This document shows, in pieces, positions 17,779 to 28,613 of a DNA stretch of 64,000 bases (the stretch's first letter is position 1; every line of letters starts with the position of its first letter). The position numbers and the translations under genes were made by a program. Source of the DNA: Brachybacterium huguangmaarense (lineage in GTDB: Bacteria; Actinomycetota; Actinomycetes; Actinomycetales; Dermabacteraceae); NCBI RefSeq assembly GCF_025725725.1, contig NZ_CP107020.1, forward strand, positions 2,852,001 through 2,916,000, given 5' to 3'. The notes below the pieces were generated by a model. The model did not search any database. It was not told the origin of the DNA and saw nothing but the letters and a program-made list of their open reading frames with translations.

Positions 17779-19100
17779 GGCGGAGACGCCGGATCGCGCA
17801 CGGGCAGGGCCATGGCGTCGGGATCGACGGCCAGGCCGAGCACGTCCGTCAGGAAGCGGGTCAGCACCCGCTCGTACCGCTCGGAGTCCGTGTTCCACTC
17901 GCGCGTGTGGGAGGCCTCGGGGAAGGGCACGTACTGCACGAGGTCGGGCCTCAGCCCCGCGAGCTCGGCGCTCGGCCCGGGCGGCACCGTCCGGTCCTCC
18001 ATCGCGTGCAGGAGCAGGGTGCGATGGCGCAGGTGCTCGCCGTAGAAGGCGGGGCGCATCTGCGCGAGCGCGATCGGCTCGCGCAGCCGCACCGCCCGTG
18101 CGCCCCAGCGCGAGCGCATCATCCACAGCGCCAGGCGGCGCATCGGCCGCGGCGCCCGCAGCGCCTTCGCGTGGTAGTCGAGGATGTCCTGCCAGTCCAC
18201 GGCGGGCGAGTCGAGGACGACGGCGGCGATCGCGTCGCGGTGCGCCGAGAGCACGGACGTGCGCAGCGCGATCCCGCCCCCCATCGACCAGCCGACGAGC
18301 ACGACCCGGCGGGCGCCGTGGGCGAGGGCGTGCACGATCGCGGCCTCCGCGTCCTCCCACTCGTCGGCGCCGAGATGATGCATCCGGTCGGCGGACTCGG
18401 CCGCTCCCGCGTCGTTGCGGTAGGTGATGGCGAGCGCGGTGAGGCCGAGCTCGGAGAGCAGCGGCATGACGCGCAGCGTCTCCCCGCGCGTGGCCCCGTG
18501 GCCGTGGACGAGCACCGCCCACGTGCCGGATCCGTCGCCCTCGCCCCGCGGCGTGACCTGCCAGGCGGGCATCGCCCCGACCGGCGAGTCGACCACGACG
18601 TCCTCGAAGTCGAGGCCGTGGGCGGTGGCGGGGTCGCCGGCCCAGTAGTACCCGTTGGTGCCGGCGGGCCCGAGCTCGAGCCGGTCCTGGGGGCGCGGCG
18701 TGTCCTGGGCCAGCAGGACACGTGCGACGCTCGTCGGGGTGGGAGAGCCCAGCACGGCGCCCAGGCGCACGTGGACCGCCCCTCCCGCCTGCCGGATCGC
18801 GAGATAGCCCGGGCGTCGGGTCTCGGCGGTCGCGTCGAGGTGGACGCGGTCGCGGTACACGGCCCGCACGGTCGCGTCCGAGCGCTGGCGGCCGACCGGG
18901 ACGAGCGGCAGGCGCGCCATGACGCGGGCGCCCACCGTGAGCGCGCCCGCGCTGAGCGCGAACGCCCCGGCGGCGCCCGTCAGGCCGAGCGTCGCGGCGT
19001 GCGCCCAGCGGGCACGGCGCTCGCGCTCATGCCGCCGCCGTCGCGATCCCACCGCCCGGGCGACCGGCAGGACGAACGACGGGAGGGGGCGAGACGTCAT
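17748..19100 (-). CDS. membrane-anchored alpha/beta hydrolase (serine aminopeptidase-like)
   Basis: A 450-residue protein with one N-terminal hydrophobic helix (about 35-60), then an extracytoplasmic-looking region and a hydrolase domain. The nucleophile elbow is LVGWSMGGGIAL near residue 280; AMEDRTVPP supplies the acid and PEASHTREWN the histidine. Similar proteins are annotated as peptidases or esterases; the substrate is unknown. The ATG is seven bases after TAGACT (19108-19113), the same leaderless layout as zapE. It overlaps the 3' end of the RibD-like gene by 31 bases on the opposite strand. Confidence 0.8.
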   Translation of the reverse strand: MTSRPLPSFVLPVARAVGSRRRRHERERRARWAHAATLGLTGAAGAFALSAGALTVGARVMARLPLVPVGRQRSDATVRAVYRDRVHLDATAETRRPGYLAIRQAGGAVHVRLGAVLGSPTPTSVARVLLAQDTPRPQDRLELGPAGTNGYYWAGDPATAHGLDFEDVVVDSPVGAMPAWQVTPRGEGDGSGTWAVLVHGHGATRGETLRVMPLLSELGLTALAITYRNDAGAAESADRMHHLGADEWEDAEAAIVHALAHGARRVVLVGWSMGGGIALRTSVLSAHRDAIAAVVLDSPAVDWQDILDYHAKALRAPRPMRRLALWMMRSRWGARAVRLREPIALAQMRPAFYGEHLRHRTLLLHAMEDRTVPPGPSAELAGLRPDLVQYVPFPEASHTREWNTDSERYERVLTRFLTDVLGLAVDPDAMALPVRDPASPPQERSSGLRL

Positions 19101-19177
19101 GGCTCGCAGTCTACGAGCACCGCACGGCCGGGCCGCCGGTGCCCCGAGGTGGGCCGGGGCGCGTACGATCATGGACC

Positions 19178-19720
19178 ATGAGCAGCTCGTTCATCGTCCT
19201 GTCCGAGGTCCCCATCGACGCCTCCGACGCCATGACCGCCCTCGGCTACCTCGGGCTGGGCCCCGAGGACGACGACGCCTCTGGTGAGGACGCGCCCGCC
19301 GCGCCCCACCGTGTGCGCGTCGTCGTGCCGCGCGACACCGATCGCTCGCTCGTCGCCGAGGTGATCGACGCCCTCGGCATGGCCGACCTGCGCGGCGCGT
19401 GGGAGGCCATCGTCGAACGGGCGCGCCGCGAGCGCACCGAGGACAGCGCGCGCGCCGACGCCGACGCCGTCCTGGCGACCGTGATCGACGCCTTCGAGCG
19501 CGTGGGCTGCCGCGCCGAGGGATCGCTCAGCGAGGACGACCCGCTGCCAGCCGTCCGCCGCCTGCTCGATGACTGCGAGTCCCAGGCCGTCGTCGTGTTC
19601 TCCGACCCGCAGCTGCTCGAGGAGACCTTCGCCCAGGACTGGGCGCACAAGGTCGAGGACGAGCTGCACGCCACGGTCCTCCACCTCTACCCCGGCTCTC
19701 CCACGATCGGAACGTCCTGA
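19178..19720 (+). CDS. conserved hypothetical protein upstream of msrB
   Basis: A 180-residue acidic cytosolic protein with no recognisable catalytic motif. The middle third (VIDALGMADLRGAWEAI) looks helical, and the C-terminus has a beta-alpha pattern ending in ATVLHLYPGSPTIG. The next gene, msrB, starts one base after its stop, so the two are likely cotranscribed and perhaps jointly linked to oxidative stress, which is inference. The ATG is eight bases after TACGAT (19164-19169), indicating a leaderless mRNA. I do not recognise the family. Confidence 0.7.
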   Translation: MSSSFIVLSEVPIDASDAMTALGYLGLGPEDDDASGEDAPAAPHRVRVVVPRDTDRSLVAEVIDALGMADLRGAWEAIVERARRERTEDSARADADAVLATVIDAFERVGCRAEGSLSEDDPLPAVRRLLDDCESQAVVVFSDPQLLEETFAQDWAHKVEDELHATVLHLYPGSPTIGTS

Positions 19721-19721
19721 C

Positions 19722-20144
19722 ATGTCGTCCAAGCCCATCGGAAGCGGTTCCTACCCCATCGCGCTCACGCCCGAGCAGTGGCGCGAGCGCCTGGGTCGCG
19801 ACGAGTACCAGGTGCTGCGCGAGGGCGGCACCGAGCGTCCCTTCACGGGCGAGTACGAGGAGGTGCGCCCCGCGGGCACCTACGTGTGCCGCGCGTGCGG
19901 CGCGGAGCTGTTCACCGCGGCAGAGCAGTTCGACGCGCACTGCGGATGGCCTGCGTTCTGGGCTCCCGCCGACAGCGACGCCGTCGAGCTGCTCGAGGAC
20001 ACCTCGCTGGGCATGCGCCGGATCGAGGTGCGCTGCGCGAACTGCGGCTCGCACCTGGGCCACGTGTTCGAGGGCGAGGGCTTCGCGACCCCGACCGACC
20101 AGCGCTACTGCATCAACTCCGTCTCCCTGCGCCACGAGGCCTGA
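19722..20144 (+). CDS. msrB: peptide-methionine (R)-S-oxide reductase
   Basis: A 140-residue MsrB that repairs the R-sulfoxide of methionine. Two zinc-binding CxxC pairs are present (CRAC and CANC), with CGWPAFWAP near residue 72 and the catalytic cysteine in QRYCINSVSL near the end. Length is typical. It follows the hypothetical gene by one base and has no ribosome site of its own in that gap, so it probably relies on coupling. Confidence 0.96.
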   Translation: MSSKPIGSGSYPIALTPEQWRERLGRDEYQVLREGGTERPFTGEYEEVRPAGTYVCRACGAELFTAAEQFDAHCGWPAFWAPADSDAVELLEDTSLGMRRIEVRCANCGSHLGHVFEGEGFATPTDQRYCINSVSLRHEA

Positions 20145-20244
20145 GCACGCGGCGACCGCGCTCCCCGCCGCCGGACCGGCCCTGCAGGGCGCCCCTACGG
20201 CGCGCCTGCCCCGCGCTCGGCGCGCCGGTCTCTACTGTGGCGCT

Positions 20245-20883
20245 GTGTCCGTTCACCGCCTCACGCCTTCCGACCACGGCTTCGGCCGGGCGATCGCCGC
20301 GATGACCGCGACGCCGCTGCGACCGGAGGTCGAGCTCACGGAGATCCCCGCTCCCTCCCGGATGGCGCCCCACACCTGGGCGGCCTCGGGAGAGGTGCTC
20401 ATGCACGACGAGGAGCTCGCGAGCGGACGCCTGGTCGTGCTCTTCGACCCCGACGGCAACGAGGGATGGCAGGGGCGATGGCGCATGGTCGCCCTCGTCC
20501 AGGCGCAGCTCGAGCCCGAGTTCGCGATCGAGTCGATGCTCGGCGACGTCGCGTGGTCCTGGGTGACGGAGTCCCTCGAGCTCGCCGACGCGTCGGCCCA
20601 CGAGCTCGGCTGCACCGCCACCCGGGTCGTCTCCCAGAGCTACGGCGCCCTCGCCTCGCGGCCCTCGACGGTCGACGTCGAGATGCGGGTGTCCTGGACG
20701 CCCGACGAGGACGAGGCCGAGGCGGCCGACGATCCGCACGGCACCGTGCTGCTCGCGCCCCATCTGGTCGCGTGGTCGAGCATGCTCGCCGCGGCGGGCG
20801 GTCTGCCGCCCTCCCCCGCCCCCGTCGCACCCATCACCCCGAGCCACCGAGCTCGCTCCCCCCGCCCCGGGGACGAGGCATGA
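20245..20883 (+). CDS. DUF3000 family protein
   Basis: A 212-residue protein found, as I recall, across actinobacteria immediately upstream of an RNase D-like gene, as it is here (ATGA overlap). No catalytic motif is visible; a conserved-looking core includes WQGRWRMVALVQAQLEPEF and MLGDVAWSWV. The last 30 residues are Pro/Ser/Arg-rich. The GTG start lies six bases after TACTGT (20233-20238), consistent with a leaderless mRNA. Function unknown; conserved coupling to the ribonuclease gene suggests a link to RNA metabolism. Confidence 0.8.
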   Translation: MSVHRLTPSDHGFGRAIAAMTATPLRPEVELTEIPAPSRMAPHTWAASGEVLMHDEELASGRLVVLFDPDGNEGWQGRWRMVALVQAQLEPEFAIESMLGDVAWSWVTESLELADASAHELGCTATRVVSQSYGALASRPSTVDVEMRVSWTPDEDEAEAADDPHGTVLLAPHLVAWSSMLAAAGGLPPSPAPVAPITPSHRARSPRPGDEA

Positions 20884-22145
20884 ACGAGACGAAGACCATG
20901 GACGCACCGCATCCCGCACGATCCACCGCCACCGGCCCCGACGCGACCGCTCCCGGCTCGGGCGCGCCCGAGCCGCCCCGGCTGACCGGGCCGCGCGACG
21001 GCCTGCCCGAGGTGATCGACCGGATCCAGCCGCTCCTGGCCTGGTGCGAGGCGGCCGCCGAGGTGGCCGACGAGCCCGTCGCCGTCGACGTCGAGCGCGC
21101 CTCGAGCTACCGCTACAGCCAGAAGGCCTATCTCGTCCAGCTGCGCACCGAGGCGGCCGGGACCGCCCTCATCGACCCGACCGCCTTCACCCTTCCGGCC
21201 ACCCTGCGCGAGACCCTCGCCGATCGCGAGTGGGTCCTGCACGCCGCGACCCAGGACCTGCCGAGCCTCACCGAGCTCGACCTCACGCCGCATCGCCTGT
21301 TCGACACCGAGCTCGCCGCGCGCCTGCTCGGCATGCCCCGCGTCGGGCTGGGCACGGTCGTCGAGGACACCGTCGGGCTGCGGCTGGCCAAGGAGCACTC
21401 CGCGGCCGACTGGTCCAAGCGCCCCCTGCCCCAGCCGTGGCTCGTCTACGCGGCCCTCGACGTCGAGGTGCTCGTCGAGGTCCGCGACGTGCTGGCCGAG
21501 CGGCTCCGCACCGACGGCAAGGCCGAGTGGGCGCGCCAGGAGTTCGCCCACCTCGTCGAGCGCGGCGTGCCCGAGCGGCCCGCCGAGCCCTGGCGCTCCC
21601 TGCACGGGATCGGCGTGCTGCGCCATCCCCGCCAGCTCGCGGCGGCCCGCGCGATGTGGGAGCGGCGCGACGAGGTCGCGCGGCGCGAGGACCTCTCCCC
21701 TCACCGCGTGCTGCGCGACCGCGACCTGGTGGCCGCGGCCAAGGCCTCGATCCAGTCGAAGGCCGCGTTCGACGCGGCCCTGCCCGCTCCGCTGCGGCGC
21801 AAGGACACGTGGTGGCAAGTGGCCCGCTCGGGGCTCGAGCTGCCGTCGGCGCATCAGCCCTCCCGCCCCGAGCCCGGCTACCCGCCCGCTCACAAGATGT
21901 GGTCGAAGAAGCATCCCGAGGTGTGGGAGCGCTACGGCCGGGTGCGGGACGCCGTCAGCCACCGGGCCGAGGATCTCCACGTTCCCACCGAGAACCTGCT
22001 CACCCCGTCCCTCCTGCGCCGGTACGTGTGGGAGCACGAGCACCCGCACGGCGGCGCCGCGGGCGTGCGCGAGGACCTCGAGGCGCTCGGCGCCCGGCCC
22101 TGGCAGGCCGACCTCACGGCGCCCGTCATCGAGAAGAGCCTCTGA
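20880..22145 (+). CDS. rnd: RNase D-like 3'-5' exonuclease with HRDC domain
   Basis: A 421-residue protein. The DEDD exonuclease domain (about 40-220) shows VAVDVERASSYRYSQ with the first Asp and Glu, HAATQDLPSL with the second Asp, and YAALDVEVLVEV with the last Asp. An HRDC domain follows (about 240-320) and a C-terminal extension typical of actinobacterial forms. It probably trims tRNA or other RNA 3' ends. The first 35 residues are low complexity. The start overlaps the DUF3000 stop (ATGA). Confidence 0.88.
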   Translation: MNETKTMDAPHPARSTATGPDATAPGSGAPEPPRLTGPRDGLPEVIDRIQPLLAWCEAAAEVADEPVAVDVERASSYRYSQKAYLVQLRTEAAGTALIDPTAFTLPATLRETLADREWVLHAATQDLPSLTELDLTPHRLFDTELAARLLGMPRVGLGTVVEDTVGLRLAKEHSAADWSKRPLPQPWLVYAALDVEVLVEVRDVLAERLRTDGKAEWARQEFAHLVERGVPERPAEPWRSLHGIGVLRHPRQLAAARAMWERRDEVARREDLSPHRVLRDRDLVAAAKASIQSKAAFDAALPAPLRRKDTWWQVARSGLELPSAHQPSRPEPGYPPAHKMWSKKHPEVWERYGRVRDAVSHRAEDLHVPTENLLTPSLLRRYVWEHEHPHGGAAGVREDLEALGARPWQADLTAPVIEKSL

Positions 22146-22195
22146 GGCCTCCTGCGCCGACTGTCCGCTCGGCGCGCTTTGCCATGCCCGCGGAT

Positions 22196-22214
22196 CATGG
22201 TGAGGGTGACCTGA
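22196..22214. promoter_or_regulatory. IdeR/DtxR-like iron box
   Basis: The 15-base core tggtgagggtgacct (22198-22212) matches 11 of 15 positions of the IdeR/DtxR consensus aggttaggctaacct, including both half-sites. It lies 80-100 bases upstream of the siderophore-reductase gene and just after rnd. Metal-dependent repression of the iron locus is the expected meaning. Confidence 0.6.
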
Positions 22215-22296
22215 GTCTTTTTCGTGCTGCCCACGTTTCCTTATCGACGCCGTGCGTCGCGTGGGGGCCGGAGCCCGCCGACGACCAGGAGCCCCC

Positions 22297-23714
22297 GTGC
22301 CGCGCACGTCCCGACCGCTGTCGATCTTCCCCATCAGCCTGCGCGACGTGGTGGTGACCGGCATCGAGGACGTCAGCCCCCACATGCGGCGCCTGACGGT
22401 GTCGGGCGAGCAGCTCGCCGGGGGCGAGCGCGACGGCCACCCGATCGGTCCCTTCCGCTCGGACGGCTTCGACGACCACGTCAAGCTCGTCGTGCCCGAG
22501 CCCGGCGGCCCCGTGCCTGCTGCGGGCACCCAGGAGGGCGACCGCTTCGGCTGGGCGCCCGGCGTGCTCCCGCTCACCCGCGACTACACCGTGCGCCGCT
22601 ACGATCCCGCCGCCCGGTCTCTCGAGATCGACGTCGTCCGCCACGACGCCGGCCGCGCCTCCGACTGGGCGTTCTCGTGCACGATCGGCTCGCGGCTCGC
22701 GTTCGCGGGCCCCAAGTCGAGCGCCGGGGTGAACCACGACGTCGACTGGCACCTGCTGATGGGGGACGAGACGGCGCTGCCCGCGATCGGGCGCTGGCTC
22801 GAGGAGGCGCCCGCCGGCACCACCGTGATCGCCCTCATCGAGGTGCCCTCCGCGGCGGACCGCCAGCAGATCGACCCCGTCGCCGACGCCGACATCCGCT
22901 GGCTCGTGCGCGACGCTGACACCGAGCCGGGCCGCTCGACGCTCCTGCTCGACGCGCTCCGGGCCCTCGACTTCCCACCCGGGCGGCCCTTCGCCTGGTG
23001 CGCCGGGGAGACCCCGAGCAGCAGCCCGGCCAGCAGTCGGCGAGCCCCCCTTCGCCTGGTGCGCCGGGGAGACCCTCACCATCTCGCCGATCCGGCGGCA
23101 CCTGCGCCGCGAGCGGGGTCTGCCGAAGGAGGACGTCGAGGTCGTGGGCTACTGGCGACGATCCGCGGACCCCGTCGAGGCGCCCGCGCCCACCTCGTCG
23201 AGCGACGCGGGGCCCGCCCCAGCAGCGACCGCGGCGGCCCCGAGCCCGCGCGAGCTCCTGCTCGCGGTCCACGAGATGTCCGAGCTGCTGCCTCCCGTGG
23301 CCCTGCGCCTGGCCGTCACCCTCGGCCTGCCCGAGCTGATCGCCGCCGGCACCACCGGCGAGCGCGAGCTCGCCGACGCGTGCGGCGTGCCCCTGGCGCG
23401 CCTGCGCCCGCTGCTCGACGCCCTGCTCGCGCTCGGCCTACTGCGCACGACGCCCGGCGAGCTCGCCGCGATGTCGCTCGGCGAGGTCCTCCTCGAGGAG
23501 AGCGCGCAGGACCACCTGCACCTCGACAACCCCGCCAACACCCTCGAGCTGACCCTCCTCGGCGCCCTCGGGTCCCTGCGCACCGGCACACCGGTCGACC
23601 TGCCCGGGCACGGCGCCCCGCTCGCCGCGGCCCGCGCGCACGACCCGGCCGTCGAGGCAGCCCTGGACGCCCGCACCGAGGACACCCTGCAGTGGAGCCT
23701 CCAGCCGCTCGCCG
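22297..23714 (+). pseudogene. siderophore-interacting FAD reductase with C-terminal methyltransferase-like domain, frameshifted and truncated
   Basis: From a GTG with an AGGAG site five bases upstream, the frame encodes a siderophore-interacting protein: HMRRLTVSGEQL (FAD-binding barrel), LTRDYTVRRYD, MGDETALPAIGRWLEE and RPFAWCAGET. At 22987-23074 a 27-base word occurs twice, 61 bases apart, shifting the frame. Removing one unit restores ISPIRRHLRRERGLPKEDV and the family-ending VGYWR. The restored frame continues into about 150 residues resembling the winged-helix dimerisation domain of O-methyltransferases (VALRLAVTLGLPELIAAG). It then ends abruptly at about 23714, where ABC-transporter sequence begins in another frame. 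Such reductases release iron from ferric siderophores. Confidence 0.75.
22987..23074. repeat. 27-base direct repeat causing a frameshift
   Basis: The word starting cccttcgcctggtgcgccgg and ending ggagacc is at 22987-23013 and 23048-23074. The 34 intervening bases plus one copy make a 61-base insertion, which is not a multiple of three. Confidence 0.85.
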
Positions 23715-24030
23715 CGACATCGCCCACCAGATATCCCTGCTCGACCTGTTCGCCCAGTTGCACGCCGACGGCCGCACCGTCGTCGCCGTCCTGCACGACA
23801 TCAACCACGCCGCCCGCTACGCGAGCCGCCTGGTCGTCATGAAGGACGGCCGCATCGTGGCCGGCGGACCCCCGGCGGAGGTCATCACCCCCGCCCTGCT
23901 CGACGACGTGTCCGGTCTGGACGCCGTCGTCGTCGAGGACCCGCTCAACGGCGGTCCTCTCGTGGTGCCCCGACACGGCACCCGGCCGTCCGCACGGCCG
24001 ACGACCCCTCAGGAAAGGAACATCCCATGA
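23715..24030 (+). pseudogene. 3' fragment of a ferric-siderophore ABC ATPase gene (FecE/FepC-like)
   Basis: From DIAHQISLLDLF the frame gives the last hundred or so residues of a FecE-type ATPase, including the switch histidine in VLHDINHAARYASRLVV and the GRIVAGGPPAEV segment. The Walker A, signature and Walker B regions are missing: DIAHQ is the D-loop, directly after Walker B, so the break lies there. The fragment's TGA overlaps the start of the next gene (ATGA), showing it was once the gene before the binding protein. It cannot energise transport. Presumably a deletion removed the permease genes and the ATPase N-terminus. Confidence 0.82.
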
Positions 24031-25091
24031 CCCCCACCACCCCTGCCTCCGACCGGCGGACGACCACGGCGCCGCTCGGCCGCCGCTCCCTGCTGACGGG
24101 TCTCGGCCTGCTCCCCCTCGGCGCCCTCGCGGCGTGCTCGGACGGCGGCACGGACGAGGCGTCCGACGCGGGCGGCTCGGACGCGGGCGGCGCGAGCGGC
24201 ACCCGCACCGTGACCGACGCCTTCGGGACCGAGGTCGAGATCCCCGCCCGCGCCGAGAAGGTCGTGGTCCTCCACTACGCCGCGACACAGGCGGCCATGG
24301 ACCTCGGTCTCACCCCGATCGGCACCGGCCCCGCGGGCCAGGGCGGCGGGGGCGACGAGGAGGAGTGGGTCCCCGCCGAGCTGTGGGCCGAGCTCAAGGA
24401 CGTGCCCGTCGTGGTCTCCCAGCAGGAGCCCCAGATCGAGAAGATCGCCGAGCTCGAGCCGGACCTGATCCTCGCGCCCAACACGACCGAGGACGACGTG
24501 CGCCAGCAGCTCGAGCAGATCGCCCCCGTGTACGCCTTCCTGCTGCGCGGCGGTCAGCGCAAGGACTGGGAGGGCCGCGTCAAGGGCGTGAGCGAGGCCC
24601 TCGGCCGTGAGGACGAGTACACGGCGCTCGCGGCGGACTGGAAGCAGGAGCTCGACGACGCCGCGACCGCGTACGCGGACGTCGCGCAGGGGCTCGTGGT
24701 CGGCGTGGTCGCCTCCTACGAGGAGGGCAACATGTACGCGTGGGGCGAGGGGAACATGCAGGGCACGCTCCTGCTGCCGCTCGGCGTCACCTGGTCCGCC
24801 CAGGAGAACGCCGCGGTCGAGGGCGAGAAGGAGCCCGAGAAGACGGTCTCGAACGAGCGCGTGCTCGACGTCGTCGGCGACGCCCAGCTGGTGTTCTACG
24901 ACTCGACCCTGTCGGGCTCGACGACCGCCTTCACGACGGCGCTGCGCGAGTCGCCGCTGTACCGGCAGCTGCCGGCCGTCGCCGCGGGCCACGAGTACCC
25001 CTTCGGCAAGAACACGATCGCGGGCTACTCCGACGCCCGTGCCTCCCTCGCGAAGATCACGGCGGCCTTCGACGCCTACCGCGGCGCCTGA
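24027..25091 (+). CDS. iron-siderophore substrate-binding lipoprotein
   Basis: A 354-residue FecB/FepB-type binding protein. The N-terminus carries a twin-arginine (GRRSLL), a hydrophobic stretch and a lipobox LAAC near residue 36, so it is probably a Tat-exported lipoprotein. The mature part shows VTDAFGTEVEIP, ELEPDLILAPN and the C-terminal YSDARASLAKI region of the fold. The ATG has an AAAGGAA ribosome site about five bases upstream. The gene is intact, yet no permease or complete ATPase lies in the window, so it would need partners encoded elsewhere. Confidence 0.9.
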   Translation: MTPTTPASDRRTTTAPLGRRSLLTGLGLLPLGALAACSDGGTDEASDAGGSDAGGASGTRTVTDAFGTEVEIPARAEKVVVLHYAATQAAMDLGLTPIGTGPAGQGGGGDEEEWVPAELWAELKDVPVVVSQQEPQIEKIAELEPDLILAPNTTEDDVRQQLEQIAPVYAFLLRGGQRKDWEGRVKGVSEALGREDEYTALAADWKQELDDAATAYADVAQGLVVGVVASYEEGNMYAWGEGNMQGTLLLPLGVTWSAQENAAVEGEKEPEKTVSNERVLDVVGDAQLVFYDSTLSGSTTAFTTALRESPLYRQLPAVAAGHEYPFGKNTIAGYSDARASLAKITAAFDAYRGA

Positions 25092-25092
25092 G

Positions 25093-25740
25093 TCAGCCGT
25101 CCGTCCCGTGGCCGGGACGCTCCGGCCACGGGGTGTCCCGGCCGCGCAGCGGCGCGCCCAGGGCGCGATGCCCCACGAGCGCGAGCACCCCGGCCACGAG
25201 CGAGCCGCTCGTCAGGTCGCCCGCGAGCACCGCCCGGGCGACCTCGTCGATCCCGGCCCAGCGGACCTCGAGCTCGGCCTCCTCGTCGGTGCGCACGAAG
25301 CCGTCCTCGACGGCCGCGCGCACCCCGGTGACGAGATAGATGCGGATGACCTCGTCGGAGCCGCCCGGGCTGGGACGGAAGTCGAGCAGGGTCTGCACGG
25401 TCTGGGCGTCGTGCCCGGTCTCCTCGCGCAGCTCTCGCAGCGCGGCCGCGGACGCCGCCTCGCCTCCCACGTCGAGCAGACCCGCGGGGATCTCCCACAG
25501 GGTCTCGCCGGCCGGATGACGGTACTGACGGATCAGCAGCATCCGGTCGCGCTCGTCCACCGCGAGGACCGCCACGGCGCCCGTGTGATGCACGTACTCG
25601 CGGTCGAACCGCACGCCGGGGGCGAAGTCGATCGTGTCGCGCACGATGTCCCACACCATGCCGTGGTGCACGGTGCGGCGGGCGGCGACGTCCCGTCGTC
25701 CCGGCTCGTCCCGCAGCGGACGGTCCTCGGGCGCGTCCAC
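25093..25740 (-). CDS. NUDIX hydrolase, ADP-ribose pyrophosphatase type
   Basis: A 215-residue NUDIX protein. The Nudix box runs from AGLLDVGGEAAS to RELREETGH near residue 100, with the extra residue seen in the actinobacterial ADP-ribose pyrophosphatase group; GSDEVIRIYLVTG follows. It would hydrolyse ADP-ribose or a related nucleotide. The GTG start is two bases after the pyrG stop, so it is the last gene of the steA-pyrG cluster. Its stop is one base from the convergent lipoprotein gene. Confidence 0.88.
   Translation of the reverse strand: MDAPEDRPLRDEPGRRDVAARRTVHHGMVWDIVRDTIDFAPGVRFDREYVHHTGAVAVLAVDERDRMLLIRQYRHPAGETLWEIPAGLLDVGGEAASAAALRELREETGHDAQTVQTLLDFRPSPGGSDEVIRIYLVTGVRAAVEDGFVRTDEEAELEVRWAGIDEVARAVLAGDLTSGSLVAGVLALVGHRALGAPLRGRDTPWPERPGHGTDG
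25106..25131. terminator. bidirectional hairpin between the lipoprotein and NUDIX genes
   Basis: A 10-bp perfect stem (ccgtggccgg/ccggccacgg) with a six-base loop, 15 bases after the lipoprotein stop and inside the 3' end of the NUDIX coding sequence. Confidence 0.65.
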
Positions 25741-25742
25741 GC

Positions 25743-28613
<2,871 letters not shown>

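Noticed and set aside
22297-25091. Complete siderophore ABC transporter operon
   Set aside because: No permease gene and no Walker A or B of the ATPase exist between the reductase and the binding protein.
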